Source: Ruminococcus difficilis
GTDB lineage: Bacteria > Bacillota_A > Clostridia > Oscillospirales > Acutalibacteraceae
Direction of reading: 5' to 3'
Length of the DNA: 64,000 nt
NCBI RefSeq assembly: GCF_016680995.1
Contig: NZ_JAEQMG010000061.1
Coordinates: 1 to 64,000, forward strand
In this document: in pieces, positions 22,933 to 30,466 of the stretch
How the letters are laid out: every line of letters begins with the position of its first letter
How positions within the stretch are numbered: the stretch's first letter is position 1
Translations under genes and position numbers: made by a program
The notes under the pieces: model-generated
What the model was told of the DNA's origin: nothing
Seen by the model: the letters and a program-made list of their open reading frames with translations, nothing else
Databases searched by the model: none

Positions 22933-24339
22933 TCAGTTATCGGGTTTTGCGGGAGGGGTACTGCCGCCGCCGTGACCGCTGCCGGTCGATACGACCGCGA
23001 TCGCTTCGCCGGTGGATGCGGTGCCCGCGGTGTATGCCTTGCCGTCGACGTAGAGGGTATGACCGTTCAGGTCGATGCTGTCCGCGTCACAGGTCAGCGA
23101 GGTGATATAGCTGTCGGATGTGAGCGTCCATTTGGCGCCGCCGCTGAGATCGACAAAGACTTCGCCTGCCTGACCGGAGCTGTTGATCGCGCCGGTGAAT
23201 ACGGAGCTGTCGGACAGATAGAGGTTAAGGTGGGACACATCATCCACTACCATGTCGCCGTTGATGGTCTGCTGTTTCGCGTTCAATGTGACCTGACCGC
23301 CGTTTTTGCCTTCACTGCCCCATCCGGCTGCCGCCGCTCTGAGGAATACGCCTTCCGCATCGTTGTTGGTGATGGTAGCGCCGGACAGGCTGATGTCGGT
23401 CGCGGTATTGTTGACGAAGAAAATGTCGCCGTTCTCATTGGTGAGCGTACCGCCGTTCATGGTAAAGGACGAGGTACCCTCCGCCGCGTCGCCGGACATG
23501 CTCTGATAGATCATGACCGCCTGATACCAGCTCGATTTGTTGCTGTTTTTCTTGTTGTTGTCGGCGTTGAGGTTGACGTTATTCAGCGTGACGCTGTTCT
23601 TGCCTTCGACCACTACGCCCTGAGAGGCGGTGGACTCCATCTCGGCATTGGATACCGTGATATCGGCTGTAGAGTAGATGACCGGTGAGCCGGTGCCCGA
23701 GGTAGTATAATAGCCGCCGCTCACGTTGACGGTACCGCCGCCGCGGTCGGATCGGATCGCCGCCGAGGAGTTGCCTGAGGTGTTGATGGTGAGGTCGGTG
23801 GCATTCATCGTGCCGCCGCCGGTCGTCATCAGACCGCCGGAGCAGTTGCCCGCGGTCTCGATGTAGGAATCTTTGATGTTGACGGTCGTGCCCTCGCCGT
23901 AGCTGAACACGCCGTTTGCGTGCTTGCCGTCGGATTTGACAACGATATCGCTGAGGTTGAGTGTGCCGCCGTTAGTGGCAAAGATCGTGGCGTTATCGCC
24001 GTAGAAGTCGGCTTTGTCGCTCTCACTGCTGTCGCCGCTCTTGATGACCTTGACGTTTTGGTAGTTTGCCGATTCTCCGTCGGCTGTGATCGCGTGCTCG
24101 CCGTCGGCGGTATTCTCGATGGTTTGGGTGGTGGTGACGTCCGCTTCCGTCAGCTTTTTGGCGGATGTTCCCGATTGATCCGCTGTGCTTGCCGCGGTGG
24201 AGTGGACTGCCTCATCGATGGTAGCGACAGCCGCCTGTGTCGCCTCGGTACTGCCCTTTTGATTGCCGCATGCCGCGAGCGGTAACGCCATGAGCGCCGC
24301 TAAGATGATTGCGGTGCTTTTCTTCGATAAAAACTTCAT
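22933..24339 (-). CDS. Surface lipoprotein with a right-handed beta-helix domain
   Basis: This 468-residue protein has a signal peptide with lipobox LPLAAC (lipidated Cys24), a Thr/Ala-rich linker, then a long region of short repeats with Gly/Asn/Thr turns (GGTLNLSDI, GTTVNIKDS, GGTMNATDL, GGTVNVSGG, KNSVTLNNV, GGQVTLNAK) typical of parallel beta-helix adhesins or polysaccharide lyase-like folds. The C-terminus ends in a Gly-rich, proline-containing tail. I see no catalytic triad that would identify a lyase, so adhesion or polymer binding is as likely. The start at 24339 is preferred over an upstream frame because the signal peptide begins there. It stands alone with its own terminator. Confidence 0.8.
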   Translation of the reverse strand: MKFLSKKSTAIILAALMALPLAACGNQKGSTEATQAAVATIDEAVHSTAASTADQSGTSAKKLTEADVTTTQTIENTADGEHAITADGESANYQNVKVIKSGDSSESDKADFYGDNATIFATNGGTLNLSDIVVKSDGKHANGVFSYGEGTTVNIKDSYIETAGNCSGGLMTTGGGTMNATDLTINTSGNSSAAIRSDRGGGTVNVSGGYYTTSGTGSPVIYSTADITVSNAEMESTASQGVVVEGKNSVTLNNVNLNADNNKKNSNKSSWYQAVMIYQSMSGDAAEGTSSFTMNGGTLTNENGDIFFVNNTATDISLSGATITNNDAEGVFLRAAAAGWGSEGKNGGQVTLNAKQQTINGDMVVDDVSHLNLYLSDSSVFTGAINSSGQAGEVFVDLSGGAKWTLTSDSYITSLTCDADSIDLNGHTLYVDGKAYTAGTASTGEAIAVVSTGSGHGGGSTPPAKPDN

Positions 24340-24476
24340 AGGATGACCCCCTTGATCTTGGATTGTGGTATTATCATAACAGATGATATTGAAGATCATT
24401 TGAACGCTGTGTGATGATTATGTGAAAAATTTCGTTGAAACAAAAAAGTGCCCGCAGAATAGGGCAATGTCATTAA

Positions 24477-24575
24477 GTTAAGGAAAAGGTATCTCGCTGA
24501 CGCTCGTTCGATTGATACAATTCCTCAGTCAGCTTGCGCTGACAGCTCCTTTTACCAAAAGGAGCCTTCCTTAAC
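24477..24575. mobile_element. MITE-like element, 99 bases
   Basis: Imperfect terminal inverted repeats GTTAAGGAAAAGG (24477-24489) and CCTTCCTTAAC (24565-24575) enclose a non-coding interior with inner palindromes (AGTCAGC...GCTGACAGC and CTCCTTTTaccAAAAGGAG). A deleted copy is at 8619-8691, and the right half recurs at 39320-39357 and 22820-22840. Confidence 0.65.
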
Positions 24576-24587
24576 ATAATGATATTT

Positions 24588-24860
24588 TCATATTAGGGAG
24601 CCGTGCCGGATCAGGTCGATCTTCTCCTGTCGGTTCAGCTGCTTGATCTGATACTCGCGGCTCATCGCCTCCTGCCTGGTCGCGAACTGCTCGGTGTAGA
24701 CGATCTCGACAGGTCGGCGCGGCGCGGTGTATTTCGATGCCGTGCCCGCGTTATGGGCGGCAAGGCGCTTTGCGAGGTCATTAGTCCATCCGCAGTAAAA
24801 GGTGCCGTCGGCACATTTCAGGATATAGGTGTAGTTGGGATTATCGCTTTGTTTCGTCAT
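24588..24860 (-). CDS. GIY-YIG domain protein (UPF0213/YhbQ type)
   Basis: This 90-residue protein is a stand-alone GIY-YIG domain: YTYILKCADGTFYCGWTNDLAKRLAAHN carries the two Tyr-centred motifs (YIL and YCG) and the catalytic Arg, and SKYTAPRRPVEIVYTEQF with a conserved Glu follows. Family members are small predicted nucleases, widely distributed and with poorly defined roles in DNA repair or processing. Two ATGs overlap (24863, 24860); the second has better spacing from GGAG. It has no operon partner. Confidence 0.85.
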   Translation of the reverse strand: MTKQSDNPNYTYILKCADGTFYCGWTNDLAKRLAAHNAGTASKYTAPRRPVEIVYTEQFATRQEAMSREYQIKQLNRQEKIDLIRHGSLI

Positions 24861-24948
24861 CATTTCTCCGTCACAATCATTTTATATTCCATATGATACA
24901 CGAAAAACGTCGATTTGTCCAATCGGAAGATCATGTGTAAATCGGGAC

Positions 24949-24977
24949 TTGACAAAAGAGAAAGCGGCTGATATAAT
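24949..24977 (+). promoter_or_regulatory. Consensus promoter of the second Feo operon
   Basis: TTGACA (24949-24954) and TATAAT (24972-24977) match the sigma-A consensus exactly with 17-base spacing. Such a strong promoter usually needs repression, which fits the palindromes just downstream (25027-25062). Confidence 0.9.
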
Positions 24978-24985
24978 CTATTAGT

Positions 24986-25011
24986 AAGGCAAGGCTAACC
25001 ACCAAGCCTTG
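24986..25011 (+). promoter_or_regulatory. Hairpin-forming inverted repeat in the feoA leader
   Basis: AAGGC-TAACCACCA-AGCCTT (about 24992-25010) lies where transcription should start and contains a GGCTAACC half-site like those at 25027-25062. It may be part of a metalloregulator site or a short RNA hairpin. Confidence 0.4.
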
Positions 25012-25026
25012 TTATTATCCCTATAG

Positions 25027-25062
25027 GTTAGCTTTAGCTAATCAAGTTAGCAAAACATAACC
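25027..25062 (+). promoter_or_regulatory. Putative metalloregulator (DtxR/IdeR-like) operators
   Basis: TTAGCT-TT-AGCTAA (25028-25041) is a perfect inverted repeat, and GTTAGCAAAACATAACC (25046-25062) is a diverged copy of the palindrome found before feoB at 25703-25719. The GTTAG...CTAAC half-sites resemble those of DtxR/IdeR/MntR-type iron or manganese repressors. No regulator gene is in the window, so the factor is inferred only from the pattern and location. Confidence 0.5.
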
Positions 25063-25084
25063 AAATGTAAAAAAGGAGATCGCT

Positions 25085-25294
25085 ATGCCGCTCACCTTGG
25101 CCGTTATCGGCGAAGAACTCATCATCAAAAGAATCGGCGGAAACGCGGAGGTCAGGACCCATCTGCAGAATCTGGGCTTTGTATCCGGTACCGTTGTAAC
25201 GGTTGTCAGCTCTATGGGCGGCAACCTGATCGTGAATGTCAAAAACACACGTATCGCCATCAGCAAAGAGATGGCGCAGAAGATCATGGTATAA
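25085..25294 (+). CDS. feoA: FeoA family protein, first copy
   Basis: This 69-residue SH3-like protein has the FeoA layout: a short N-terminal strand region, VRTHLQNLGFVSGTVVTVVSSMGGNLIVNVKNTRIAISKEMAQKIMV. FeoA proteins help FeoB-mediated Fe2+ uptake, probably by contacting its cytoplasmic side. It has a GGAG site and is the first gene after the consensus promoter. It is shorter and more divergent than the second FeoA (25399-25620), which keeps the PLGDPMEVTVRGYQLSIR core. Confidence 0.88.
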   Translation: MPLTLAVIGEELIIKRIGGNAEVRTHLQNLGFVSGTVVTVVSSMGGNLIVNVKNTRIAISKEMAQKIMV

Positions 25295-25302
25295 ATATAG
25301 TC

Positions 25303-25345
25303 ATTGCGAACCCCGGGCATGAGGTCGGGGTGTGGCAATCTCAAC
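25303..25345 (+). repeat. CATTGCGA/GGCAATCTC hairpin repeat
   Basis: The sequence runs gtcattgcgaaccccg, then ggcatgaggtcgggg, then tgtggcaatctcaacc, and can fold with stems ATTGC/GCAAT and ACCCCG/CGGGGT. It lies between the two feoA genes. Confidence 0.7.
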
Positions 25346-25398
25346 CGAGTATTATGTTGATGATTGTCCGTGATGACAGAATATAAAGGAGGAAGAGT

Positions 25399-25620
25399 AT
25401 GAAAACACTGAAAGAGGTCGCGATCGGCGACACCTGCAAGGTCAAAAAGCTCCACGGTGAGGGCGCGGTCAAGCGCCGTATCATGGATATGGGCATCACC
25501 AAGGGCGTCGAGATCAAGGTGCAGAAGGTCGCTCCCTTGGGCGATCCGATGGAAGTCACCGTGCGCGGCTATCAGCTGTCGATCCGCAAGGCGGATGCCG
25601 AGATGGTCGAGGTGGAATGA
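25399..25620 (+). CDS. feoA: FeoA family protein, second copy
   Basis: This 73-residue protein is a canonical FeoA: LKEVAIGDTCKVKKLHGEGAVKRRIMDMGITKGVEIKVQKVAPLGDPMEVTVRGYQLSIRKADAEMVEV. It closely resembles the N-terminal FeoA domain of the fused protein at 8859-11201 (shared 'DMG', 'PLGDPM' and 'GYxLSxR' features). Two adjacent FeoA proteins and one FeoB form the usual clostridial feoA-feoA-feoB order. A GGAGGAAGAG site precedes the ATG. Confidence 0.93.
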   Translation: MKTLKEVAIGDTCKVKKLHGEGAVKRRIMDMGITKGVEIKVQKVAPLGDPMEVTVRGYQLSIRKADAEMVEVE

Positions 25621-25702
25621 CGCGCATATCAACGCGTGCGTCTATATTTGACTGATAGCAACGAGGATTGTATCCAAACAAACACTTTATTTTTATCCAA
25701 TA

Positions 25703-25719
25703 GTTAGCAAAAACTAACC
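25703..25719 (+). promoter_or_regulatory. GTTAG...CTAAC palindrome upstream of feoB
   Basis: GTTAGCAAAAACTAACC is an inverted repeat (GTTAG/CTAAC with a six-base centre) 18 bases before the feoB start. It matches the element at 25046-25062, suggesting a second operator for the same regulator inside the operon. Confidence 0.5.
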
Positions 25720-25736
25720 AAGAAATGAGGTATCAT

Positions 25737-28214
25737 ATGAACATCAAGATAGCCTTGGCGGGTAACCCGAACAGCGGTAAGACCACCCTGTTCAACGCCC
25801 TGACAGGCGCGAACCAGTTCGTCGGCAACTGGCCCGGCGTAACGGTCGAGAAAAAGGAAGGTAAGCTCAAAAAGCACAGTGATGTGACCATCACCGATCT
25901 GCCCGGTATCTACTCGCTTTCACCCTATACGATGGAAGAGGTCGTGGCGCGTAACTATCTGATCGATGAACGCCCCGACGCGATACTGAACATCGTCGAC
26001 GGTACCAACTTAGAGCGCAACCTATATCTGACCACCCAGCTCTGCGAGCTCGGTATCCCTGTCGTCATCGCCGTCAATATGATGGACGTTGTCGAAAAAA
26101 CAGGCGTTCGGATCAACACCGAGGAGCTCAGCCGTCAGCTGGGCTGCAAGGTCGTTTCGATCTCTGCCTTAAAGGGCAAGGGCGTGATGGACGCCGCCGA
26201 AGAAGCGATCAAGGCGGCGGAAGAAAAGAAGCCCGTTCCGAAGCATCCGTTTGACGGTTCGGTGGAGCACGCGATTGCGCATATTGAAGAAGCCTGTGTC
26301 CATGATATGCCCGAGGAGGAGCAGAGATGGTACGCGGTCAAGATCTTTGAGCGTGATGATAAGGTCATGGAAAAGCTCAATCTGAGCAAAGAAACCCTTG
26401 ATCATATTGAAAAGGATATCAAGGCTGTTGAGGAAGAATATGACGATGACGCGGAGTCGATCATCACCAACGAGCGTTATGTCTATATCGGCAAGATCAT
26501 CAACAGCGTTTATAAGAATAAGCAAAAGGGTCAGCTCTCGACCTCCGACAAGATCGATAAGATCGTGACCAACCGCTGGCTGGGTCTGCCGATCTTCATG
26601 GTCGTCATGTTCCTCGTGTACTACATCTCGATGGTAACGGTCGGAACCGCCGCGACCGACTGGATGAACGACGGCGTGTTCGGCGACGGCTTCCATCTGT
26701 TCGGTATCGGTACCGCGCAGTATGAGGAGCACGCTGACGCGATCGGTAAACTGACCGGCGCCGCCGAATCGGCAGGCAACGAAGATCTGCTCGCGGCGCT
26801 GGACTTTGAATCGGAAAAATATGACGCTGATAAGGCGGTGACCTCCGTCAAGAGCTTTGCCGCAAGCGTCAAGGACAGTGATGAATCCACCTTTGAGGTC
26901 GAAGATGAGGAGACCCTCGAGGTCAAGAACGAGACCATCACCGGCAAGGACGTCAAAGACGCGGCGGAGATCTTCGTGAAAAACGAGGGCAAGCCCGACG
27001 ATCCCGCCGAGTTCGGCGTATGGGTACCCGGTATCCCGGTCATCGTCGGCAACTGGCTGGAAGCCGCCAACGCTCCCGAATGGCTGTCGAGCCTGATCCT
27101 CGACGGTATCATCGCCGGCGTGGGCGCGGTACTCGGCTTTGTACCGCAGATGCTCGTCTTGTTCCTGCTGCTCGCGTTCCTCGAGTCCTGCGGCTACATG
27201 GCGCGTATCGCCTTTGTCCTCGACCGTATCTTCCGCCGCTTCGGTCTGTCGGGTAAGTCTTTCATTCCGATCCTGATCGGTACGGGCTGCGGCATCCCCG
27301 GCATCATGGCGTCGCGTACCATCGAGAATGAGCGCGACCGCCGAATGACCATCATGACGACCACGTTCATCCCCTGCGGCGCGAAGGTGCCCTTCATCGC
27401 GATGATTGCGGGCGCGATCTTCGGCGGCTCTCCGTGGGTCGCGACAAGCGCGTATTTCATCGGCATGGCGGCGATCATCATCTCCGGTATCATGCTCAAA
27501 AAGACCAAACCCTTTGCGGGCGAACCCGCTCCGTTCGTCATGGAGCTGCCCGCGTACCACTGGCCGACCCTCGGCAATGTACTCCGTTCCATGTGGGAAC
27601 GCGGCTGGTCGTTCATCAAAAAAGCGGGTACCATCATCCTGCTCTCCACCATCGTTCTGTGGTTCCTGAGCCGCTTCGGATGGGTCGACGGCGCCTTTAC
27701 CATGCTGGGTGAAGAGGAGATCGGCAACAGCATCCTTGCTGTGATCGGCAACGGCATCGCATGGATCTTCGCACCGCTCGGCTGGGGCAACTGGCAGGCG
27801 GCTGTCGCCTCCATCACCGGCCTGATCGCCAAGGAGAACATCGTCGGCACAATGGGTGTGCTCTACGGCGGCGGAGAAATGTCCACATGGGCGGCGCTCG
27901 CGAGCGTATTCACCGGCGTGACCGGCTTCTCGTTCCTCGTATTCAACCTGCTGTGCGCGCCGTGCTTTGCGGCGATGGGCGCCATCAGACGTGAGATGAA
28001 CTCCGGCAAGTGGACGGCGTTCGCGATCGCGTATCAGTGCGGCTTCGCGTATGTGATCGCGCTGTGCATCAACCAGATCGGCGGCGCCTTCACCGGCAAC
28101 TTGAATGTCATCGGTCTGATCGTCGCGATCCTGCTGATCGCCTTCATGCTGTATATGCTCTTCAGACCGTATAAGGAAGCCAATAAGCTGACCAAGGATG
28201 TAAAGATCAAGTAG
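25737..28214 (+). CDS. feoB: Ferrous iron transporter FeoB with a large acidic insertion
   Basis: This 825-residue FeoB begins with the GTPase domain: G1 GNPNSGKT (9-16), switch GNWPGVTVEKKEG, G3 DLPG, G4 NMMD, then a helical GDI-like region. The membrane domain starts near residue 280 and has GYMARIAFVLDR and FIPILIGTGCGIPGIMASR core segments. Between the first and second membrane helices there is an insertion of about 100 residues (about 325-425), rich in Asp, Glu and Ala, that is absent from the other FeoB here; it should face outside. The first ATG in frame (25725) overlaps the Shine-Dalgarno, so I start at 25737, with GAGG 6 bases upstream. Confidence 0.95.
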   Translation: MNIKIALAGNPNSGKTTLFNALTGANQFVGNWPGVTVEKKEGKLKKHSDVTITDLPGIYSLSPYTMEEVVARNYLIDERPDAILNIVDGTNLERNLYLTTQLCELGIPVVIAVNMMDVVEKTGVRINTEELSRQLGCKVVSISALKGKGVMDAAEEAIKAAEEKKPVPKHPFDGSVEHAIAHIEEACVHDMPEEEQRWYAVKIFERDDKVMEKLNLSKETLDHIEKDIKAVEEEYDDDAESIITNERYVYIGKIINSVYKNKQKGQLSTSDKIDKIVTNRWLGLPIFMVVMFLVYYISMVTVGTAATDWMNDGVFGDGFHLFGIGTAQYEEHADAIGKLTGAAESAGNEDLLAALDFESEKYDADKAVTSVKSFAASVKDSDESTFEVEDEETLEVKNETITGKDVKDAAEIFVKNEGKPDDPAEFGVWVPGIPVIVGNWLEAANAPEWLSSLILDGIIAGVGAVLGFVPQMLVLFLLLAFLESCGYMARIAFVLDRIFRRFGLSGKSFIPILIGTGCGIPGIMASRTIENERDRRMTIMTTTFIPCGAKVPFIAMIAGAIFGGSPWVATSAYFIGMAAIIISGIMLKKTKPFAGEPAPFVMELPAYHWPTLGNVLRSMWERGWSFIKKAGTIILLSTIVLWFLSRFGWVDGAFTMLGEEEIGNSILAVIGNGIAWIFAPLGWGNWQAAVASITGLIAKENIVGTMGVLYGGGEMSTWAALASVFTGVTGFSFLVFNLLCAPCFAAMGAIRREMNSGKWTAFAIAYQCGFAYVIALCINQIGGAFTGNLNVIGLIVAILLIAFMLYMLFRPYKEANKLTKDVKIK

Positions 28215-28220
28215 GATCGA

Positions 28221-28282
28221 GTCATTGCGAACCGCCGTATGGCGGTGTGGCAATCCCCTTCCTGTTCCGACCGGTCGGAATG
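28221..28282 (+). repeat. CATTGCGA/GGCAATC hairpin repeat plus a second palindrome
   Basis: The sequence gtcattgcgaaccgccg-ta-tggcggtgtggcaatcc forms a hairpin like the other copies. It is followed by TTCCGACCGGTCGGAA (about 28265-28280), a perfect 16-base palindrome. Both lie between feoB and the Cys-rich partner gene. Confidence 0.65.
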
Positions 28283-28311
28283 ACATCACATAAATAAAAG
28301 GAGTTGAATGT

Positions 28312-28488
28312 ATGTTTACATGGATATCGAATAACATCGGCACGATCATTATCTGTGCGGTGCTGATCGCGATCGTCACGGCGATCATCGTCAGCATGAT
28401 CAAAAAGAAAAAGCAGGGTAAGTCGGTGGTATGCAGCTGCGGCAACTGCAAGCACTGCGCGATGTCCGGCTCCTGTCATAAACAATAA
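28312..28488 (+). CDS. FeoB-associated Cys-rich membrane protein
   Basis: This 58-residue protein has one membrane helix (about residues 9-30, NIGTIIICAVLIAIVTAIIV), a lysine-rich stop-transfer stretch (KKKKQGK) and a Cys/His tail (CSCGNCKHCAMSGSCHKQ). It is the partner of the second FeoB, as the 47-residue protein at 8713-8856 is of the fused one. An AAAGGAG site lies about 8 bases before the ATG at 28312. A function in metal handling next to FeoB is inferred from the family's constant position. Confidence 0.85.
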   Translation: MFTWISNNIGTIIICAVLIAIVTAIIVSMIKKKKQGKSVVCSCGNCKHCAMSGSCHKQ

Positions 28489-28500
28489 TCGTTTTCCTCC

Positions 28501-28534
28501 GGTACCGAGCGCTTTGTGCGCTCGGTACCTTTTT
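28501..28534 (+). terminator. Terminator of the second Feo operon
   Basis: A 12-pair stem GGTACCGAGCGC/GCGCTCGGTACC (28501-28529) is followed by TTTTT, 13 bases after the last stop. Confidence 0.92.
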
Positions 28535-28559
28535 GTCAGATGGCTGTTTACAGCGGAGA

Positions 28560-28815
28560 CGATTTCAGTTTCCGTACCCTACGGAATAATTGATTTGCTC
28601 CGCATTTGAACGACATATTTCGGATAGGTTTCGGGATGTCGCAAGCGTCATCCCCTACAATAAACGTTTCATCTGCTCCGCGATTATGTGGGATGCATCG
28701 GATAGGTCGCGGCGGGAGCAAGCCCCCGCCCTACAGAATAATGGATTTGACGTTTTCGATAATGGATATATCCGTCATTCTGCGGGTCGTCGAGGGCGCC
28801 GACCCCTACAGGTAA
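28560..28815. repeat. Composite intergenic repeat region
   Basis: Non-coding, about 250 bases. It has tandem, diverged units of the form 'ccctac-gaataat-gattt' and 'tttgctccgc' (near 28570, 28655, 28730) related to the block at 3640-3760, with G/C-rich palindromes such as GGCGGGAGC...GCCCCCGCC. No gene is supported. Confidence 0.6.
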
Positions 28816-28861
28816 GTTCTGCTTCGAATGAAAAAATATTGAAATAAGGAATAAATTCCCC

Positions 28862-28890
28862 TTGACAAACTCATTTATCTTTGATACAAT
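28862..28890 (+). promoter_or_regulatory. Promoter of the OhrR-type regulator operon
   Basis: TTGACA (28862-28867) and TACAAT (28885-28890) are 17 bases apart, about 30 bases upstream of the start codon. Confidence 0.85.
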
Positions 28891-28920
28891 ATAGTTGCAC
28901 AAGAGATAAAGGAGTGCAAC
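28885..28920 (+). promoter_or_regulatory. Putative OhrR/MarR operators
   Basis: TACAATATAGTTGCA (28885-28899) overlaps the -10 box and resembles the TACAATT-AATTGTA operator known for OhrR. A second inverted repeat, GTTGCAC (28894-28900) and GTGCAAC (28914-28920), lies between promoter and gene. Both are placed for autorepression by the downstream regulator. Confidence 0.55.
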
Positions 28921-28924
28921 AGAA

Positions 28925-29368
28925 ATGGAAATGAGCTATAAAGAAGAAATGAAGCTCGAAAATCAGCTTTGTTTTCCGCTGTACGCGGCGGCGCGGAGTG
29001 TGACCGCTCTGTACACGCCGTACCTCAAGCCGTTGGGGCTGACCTATACCCAGTACATCGTTTTTCTGGTGCTGTGGGAAAAGGACGGCATCCCCGTGGG
29101 TGAGCTCGGAAAGCGACTGATGCTCGACAGCGGCACGCTTTCACCGCTTCTCAAAAAGATGCGGCAGGCGGGCTATATCGAAAAGCGCCAGAGCGCGGAG
29201 GATGAGCGATCCTTTCTGATCACCCTGACCGACAAGGGCAGAGCGCTGCAGGAGCAGGCGAGGGAGATCCCGCGCAATGTCGGCGGTTGTATCGCTCTCA
29301 ATCACGAAAAAGCCGCTCAGCTGTATCAACTGCTGTACGAGCTGCTGGAACACACAAACAGTAACTAA
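28925..29368 (+). CDS. ohrR: MarR-family organic peroxide sensor (OhrR type)
   Basis: This 147-residue winged-helix regulator matches OhrR. The N-terminal KLENQLCFPLYAAAR holds the peroxide-sensing Cys (Cys16) in the position of Cys15 of Bacillus subtilis OhrR; oxidation of that Cys releases DNA. The recognition region LMLDSGTLSPLLKKM and wing AEDERSFLITLTDKG are typical. The usual target, an ohr peroxidase, is not adjacent; instead a glutathione-peroxidase-like gene starts 18 bases downstream, so that is the likely target. Palindromes overlapping its promoter suggest autorepression. OhrR function is inferred from the Cys motif and neighbours. Confidence 0.88.
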   Translation: MEMSYKEEMKLENQLCFPLYAAARSVTALYTPYLKPLGLTYTQYIVFLVLWEKDGIPVGELGKRLMLDSGTLSPLLKKMRQAGYIEKRQSAEDERSFLITLTDKGRALQEQAREIPRNVGGCIALNHEKAAQLYQLLYELLEHTNSN

Positions 29369-29386
29369 CCGAAAGGAGAATGACAA

Positions 29387-29932
29387 ATGAAAACAGTATA
29401 TGATTTTACGGTAAAAGACAGAAAAGGTAACGATGTGAGCCTGTCCGATTATAAGGGCAAGCTGCTCTTGATCGTCAACACGGCGACCGGCTGCGGATTC
29501 ACCCCGCATTATGAGCCGCTCGAAGCGATGTACCGCGATCTGCGCGATAAGGATTTTGAGATCCTCGACTTCCCGTGCAACCAGTTCGCGAATCAGGCGC
29601 CCGGAGATGAGGAAGAGATCCACAACTTCTGCACGCTGAAATTCGGCGCTGATTTCCCGCAGTTCAAGAAGATCAACGTCAACGGCGAGGATGCCGATCC
29701 GCTGTTCGCGTTCCTCGCGACAGAAAAGCCGTTTGAGGGCTTCGGCAAGGGTCTCAAGAATAAGGCGCTGAACAAGTTCGCCGATATGAACAACAAGGCG
29801 TTCGGCGACAAGGCATATATCAAATGGAACTTCACCAAGTTCCTCGTTGACCGCGAGGGTAAGGTTATCGCTCGCTTTGAGCCGACCGTCGATATGAAAG
29901 ACGTCAGAAAAGCGGTCGAAGAAGCGCTCTGA
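29387..29932 (+). CDS. Glutathione-peroxidase-family thiol peroxidase
   Basis: This 181-residue enzyme has the GPx catalytic tetrad: Cys in NTATGCGFTPHY, Gln in LDFPCNQFANQAPG, Trp and Asn in IKWNFTKFLVD. It uses Cys rather than selenocysteine, so it probably reduces hydroperoxides with thioredoxin in this type of bacterium. A Cys in the FPCNQF segment is the usual position for a resolving residue. It lies 18 bases after the OhrR-type regulator and 8 bases before a flavodoxin gene, giving a three-gene peroxide-response operon. Confidence 0.93.
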   Translation: MKTVYDFTVKDRKGNDVSLSDYKGKLLLIVNTATGCGFTPHYEPLEAMYRDLRDKDFEILDFPCNQFANQAPGDEEEIHNFCTLKFGADFPQFKKINVNGEDADPLFAFLATEKPFEGFGKGLKNKALNKFADMNNKAFGDKAYIKWNFTKFLVDREGKVIARFEPTVDMKDVRKAVEEAL

Positions 29933-29940
29933 GGTATCAT

Positions 29941-30354
29941 ATGAAAGTTGCAGTCAGATATTATACCAAAACCGGTAATACCGAAAAGATGGCGAAAGCG
30001 GTCGCCGACGCGGTCGGCGTCAAGGCACTGCCGATCAGCGAACCCATCGACGACACGGTTGACATCCTCTTTCTCGGCAATTCCTACTATGCGTTCAGCA
30101 TCGACCCCGAGGTGAGGGATTATATCCGCAGGCTTGACGGCACCAAGGTGAAGCGCATCGTCAATTTCGGCTCCGCCGCCATGCTCAACTCCACATGGAA
30201 AAAGGTGAAAGCCGAGGCGGATAAGGTCGGCATCAAAATGGACGACCGTGAATTCCACTGCAAGGGTGAGTTCAAGGGACTGCATAAGGGCAGACCCAAT
30301 GAACAGGATCTGACCAAAGCGGCGGCGTTCGCAAAAAAGATTATCAAATCATAA
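29941..30354 (+). CDS. Flavodoxin-like protein
   Basis: This 137-residue protein has a flavodoxin fold: the phosphate-binding loop YYTKTGNTEKMAKA near the start, a LFLGNSYYAFSIDPEV segment and FGSAAMLNSTW in the isoalloxazine-binding region. It probably carries FMN and shuttles electrons. It is the third gene after ohrR and the peroxidase, so it might feed a reductase that regenerates the peroxidase; that is inference. A strong terminator follows. Confidence 0.85.
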   Translation: MKVAVRYYTKTGNTEKMAKAVADAVGVKALPISEPIDDTVDILFLGNSYYAFSIDPEVRDYIRRLDGTKVKRIVNFGSAAMLNSTWKKVKAEADKVGIKMDDREFHCKGEFKGLHKGRPNEQDLTKAAAFAKKIIKS

Positions 30355-30359
30355 GAGAG

Positions 30360-30395
30360 ACCGGTAACTGAGCATGTTTCAGTTACCGGTTTTTT
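30360..30395 (+). terminator. Terminator of the peroxide-response operon
   Basis: A 12-pair stem ACCGGTAACTGA/TCAGTTACCGGT (30360-30390) is followed by TTTTT, 5 bases after the flavodoxin stop. Confidence 0.92.
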
Positions 30396-30466
30396 GTCAG
30401 AAAAGTTACCATTGTAAAGATGTTTTGCTCAACTGAAAACAGAAAGTTGTAGGTTGTACATATTTA

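Noticed and set aside
26169..28451. Long open frame of 760 codons on the minus strand
   Set aside because: It is antisense to feoB, whose GTPase motifs are unmistakable. The peptide is rich in His, Arg and Asp without domains, as expected for a shadow frame in this codon usage.
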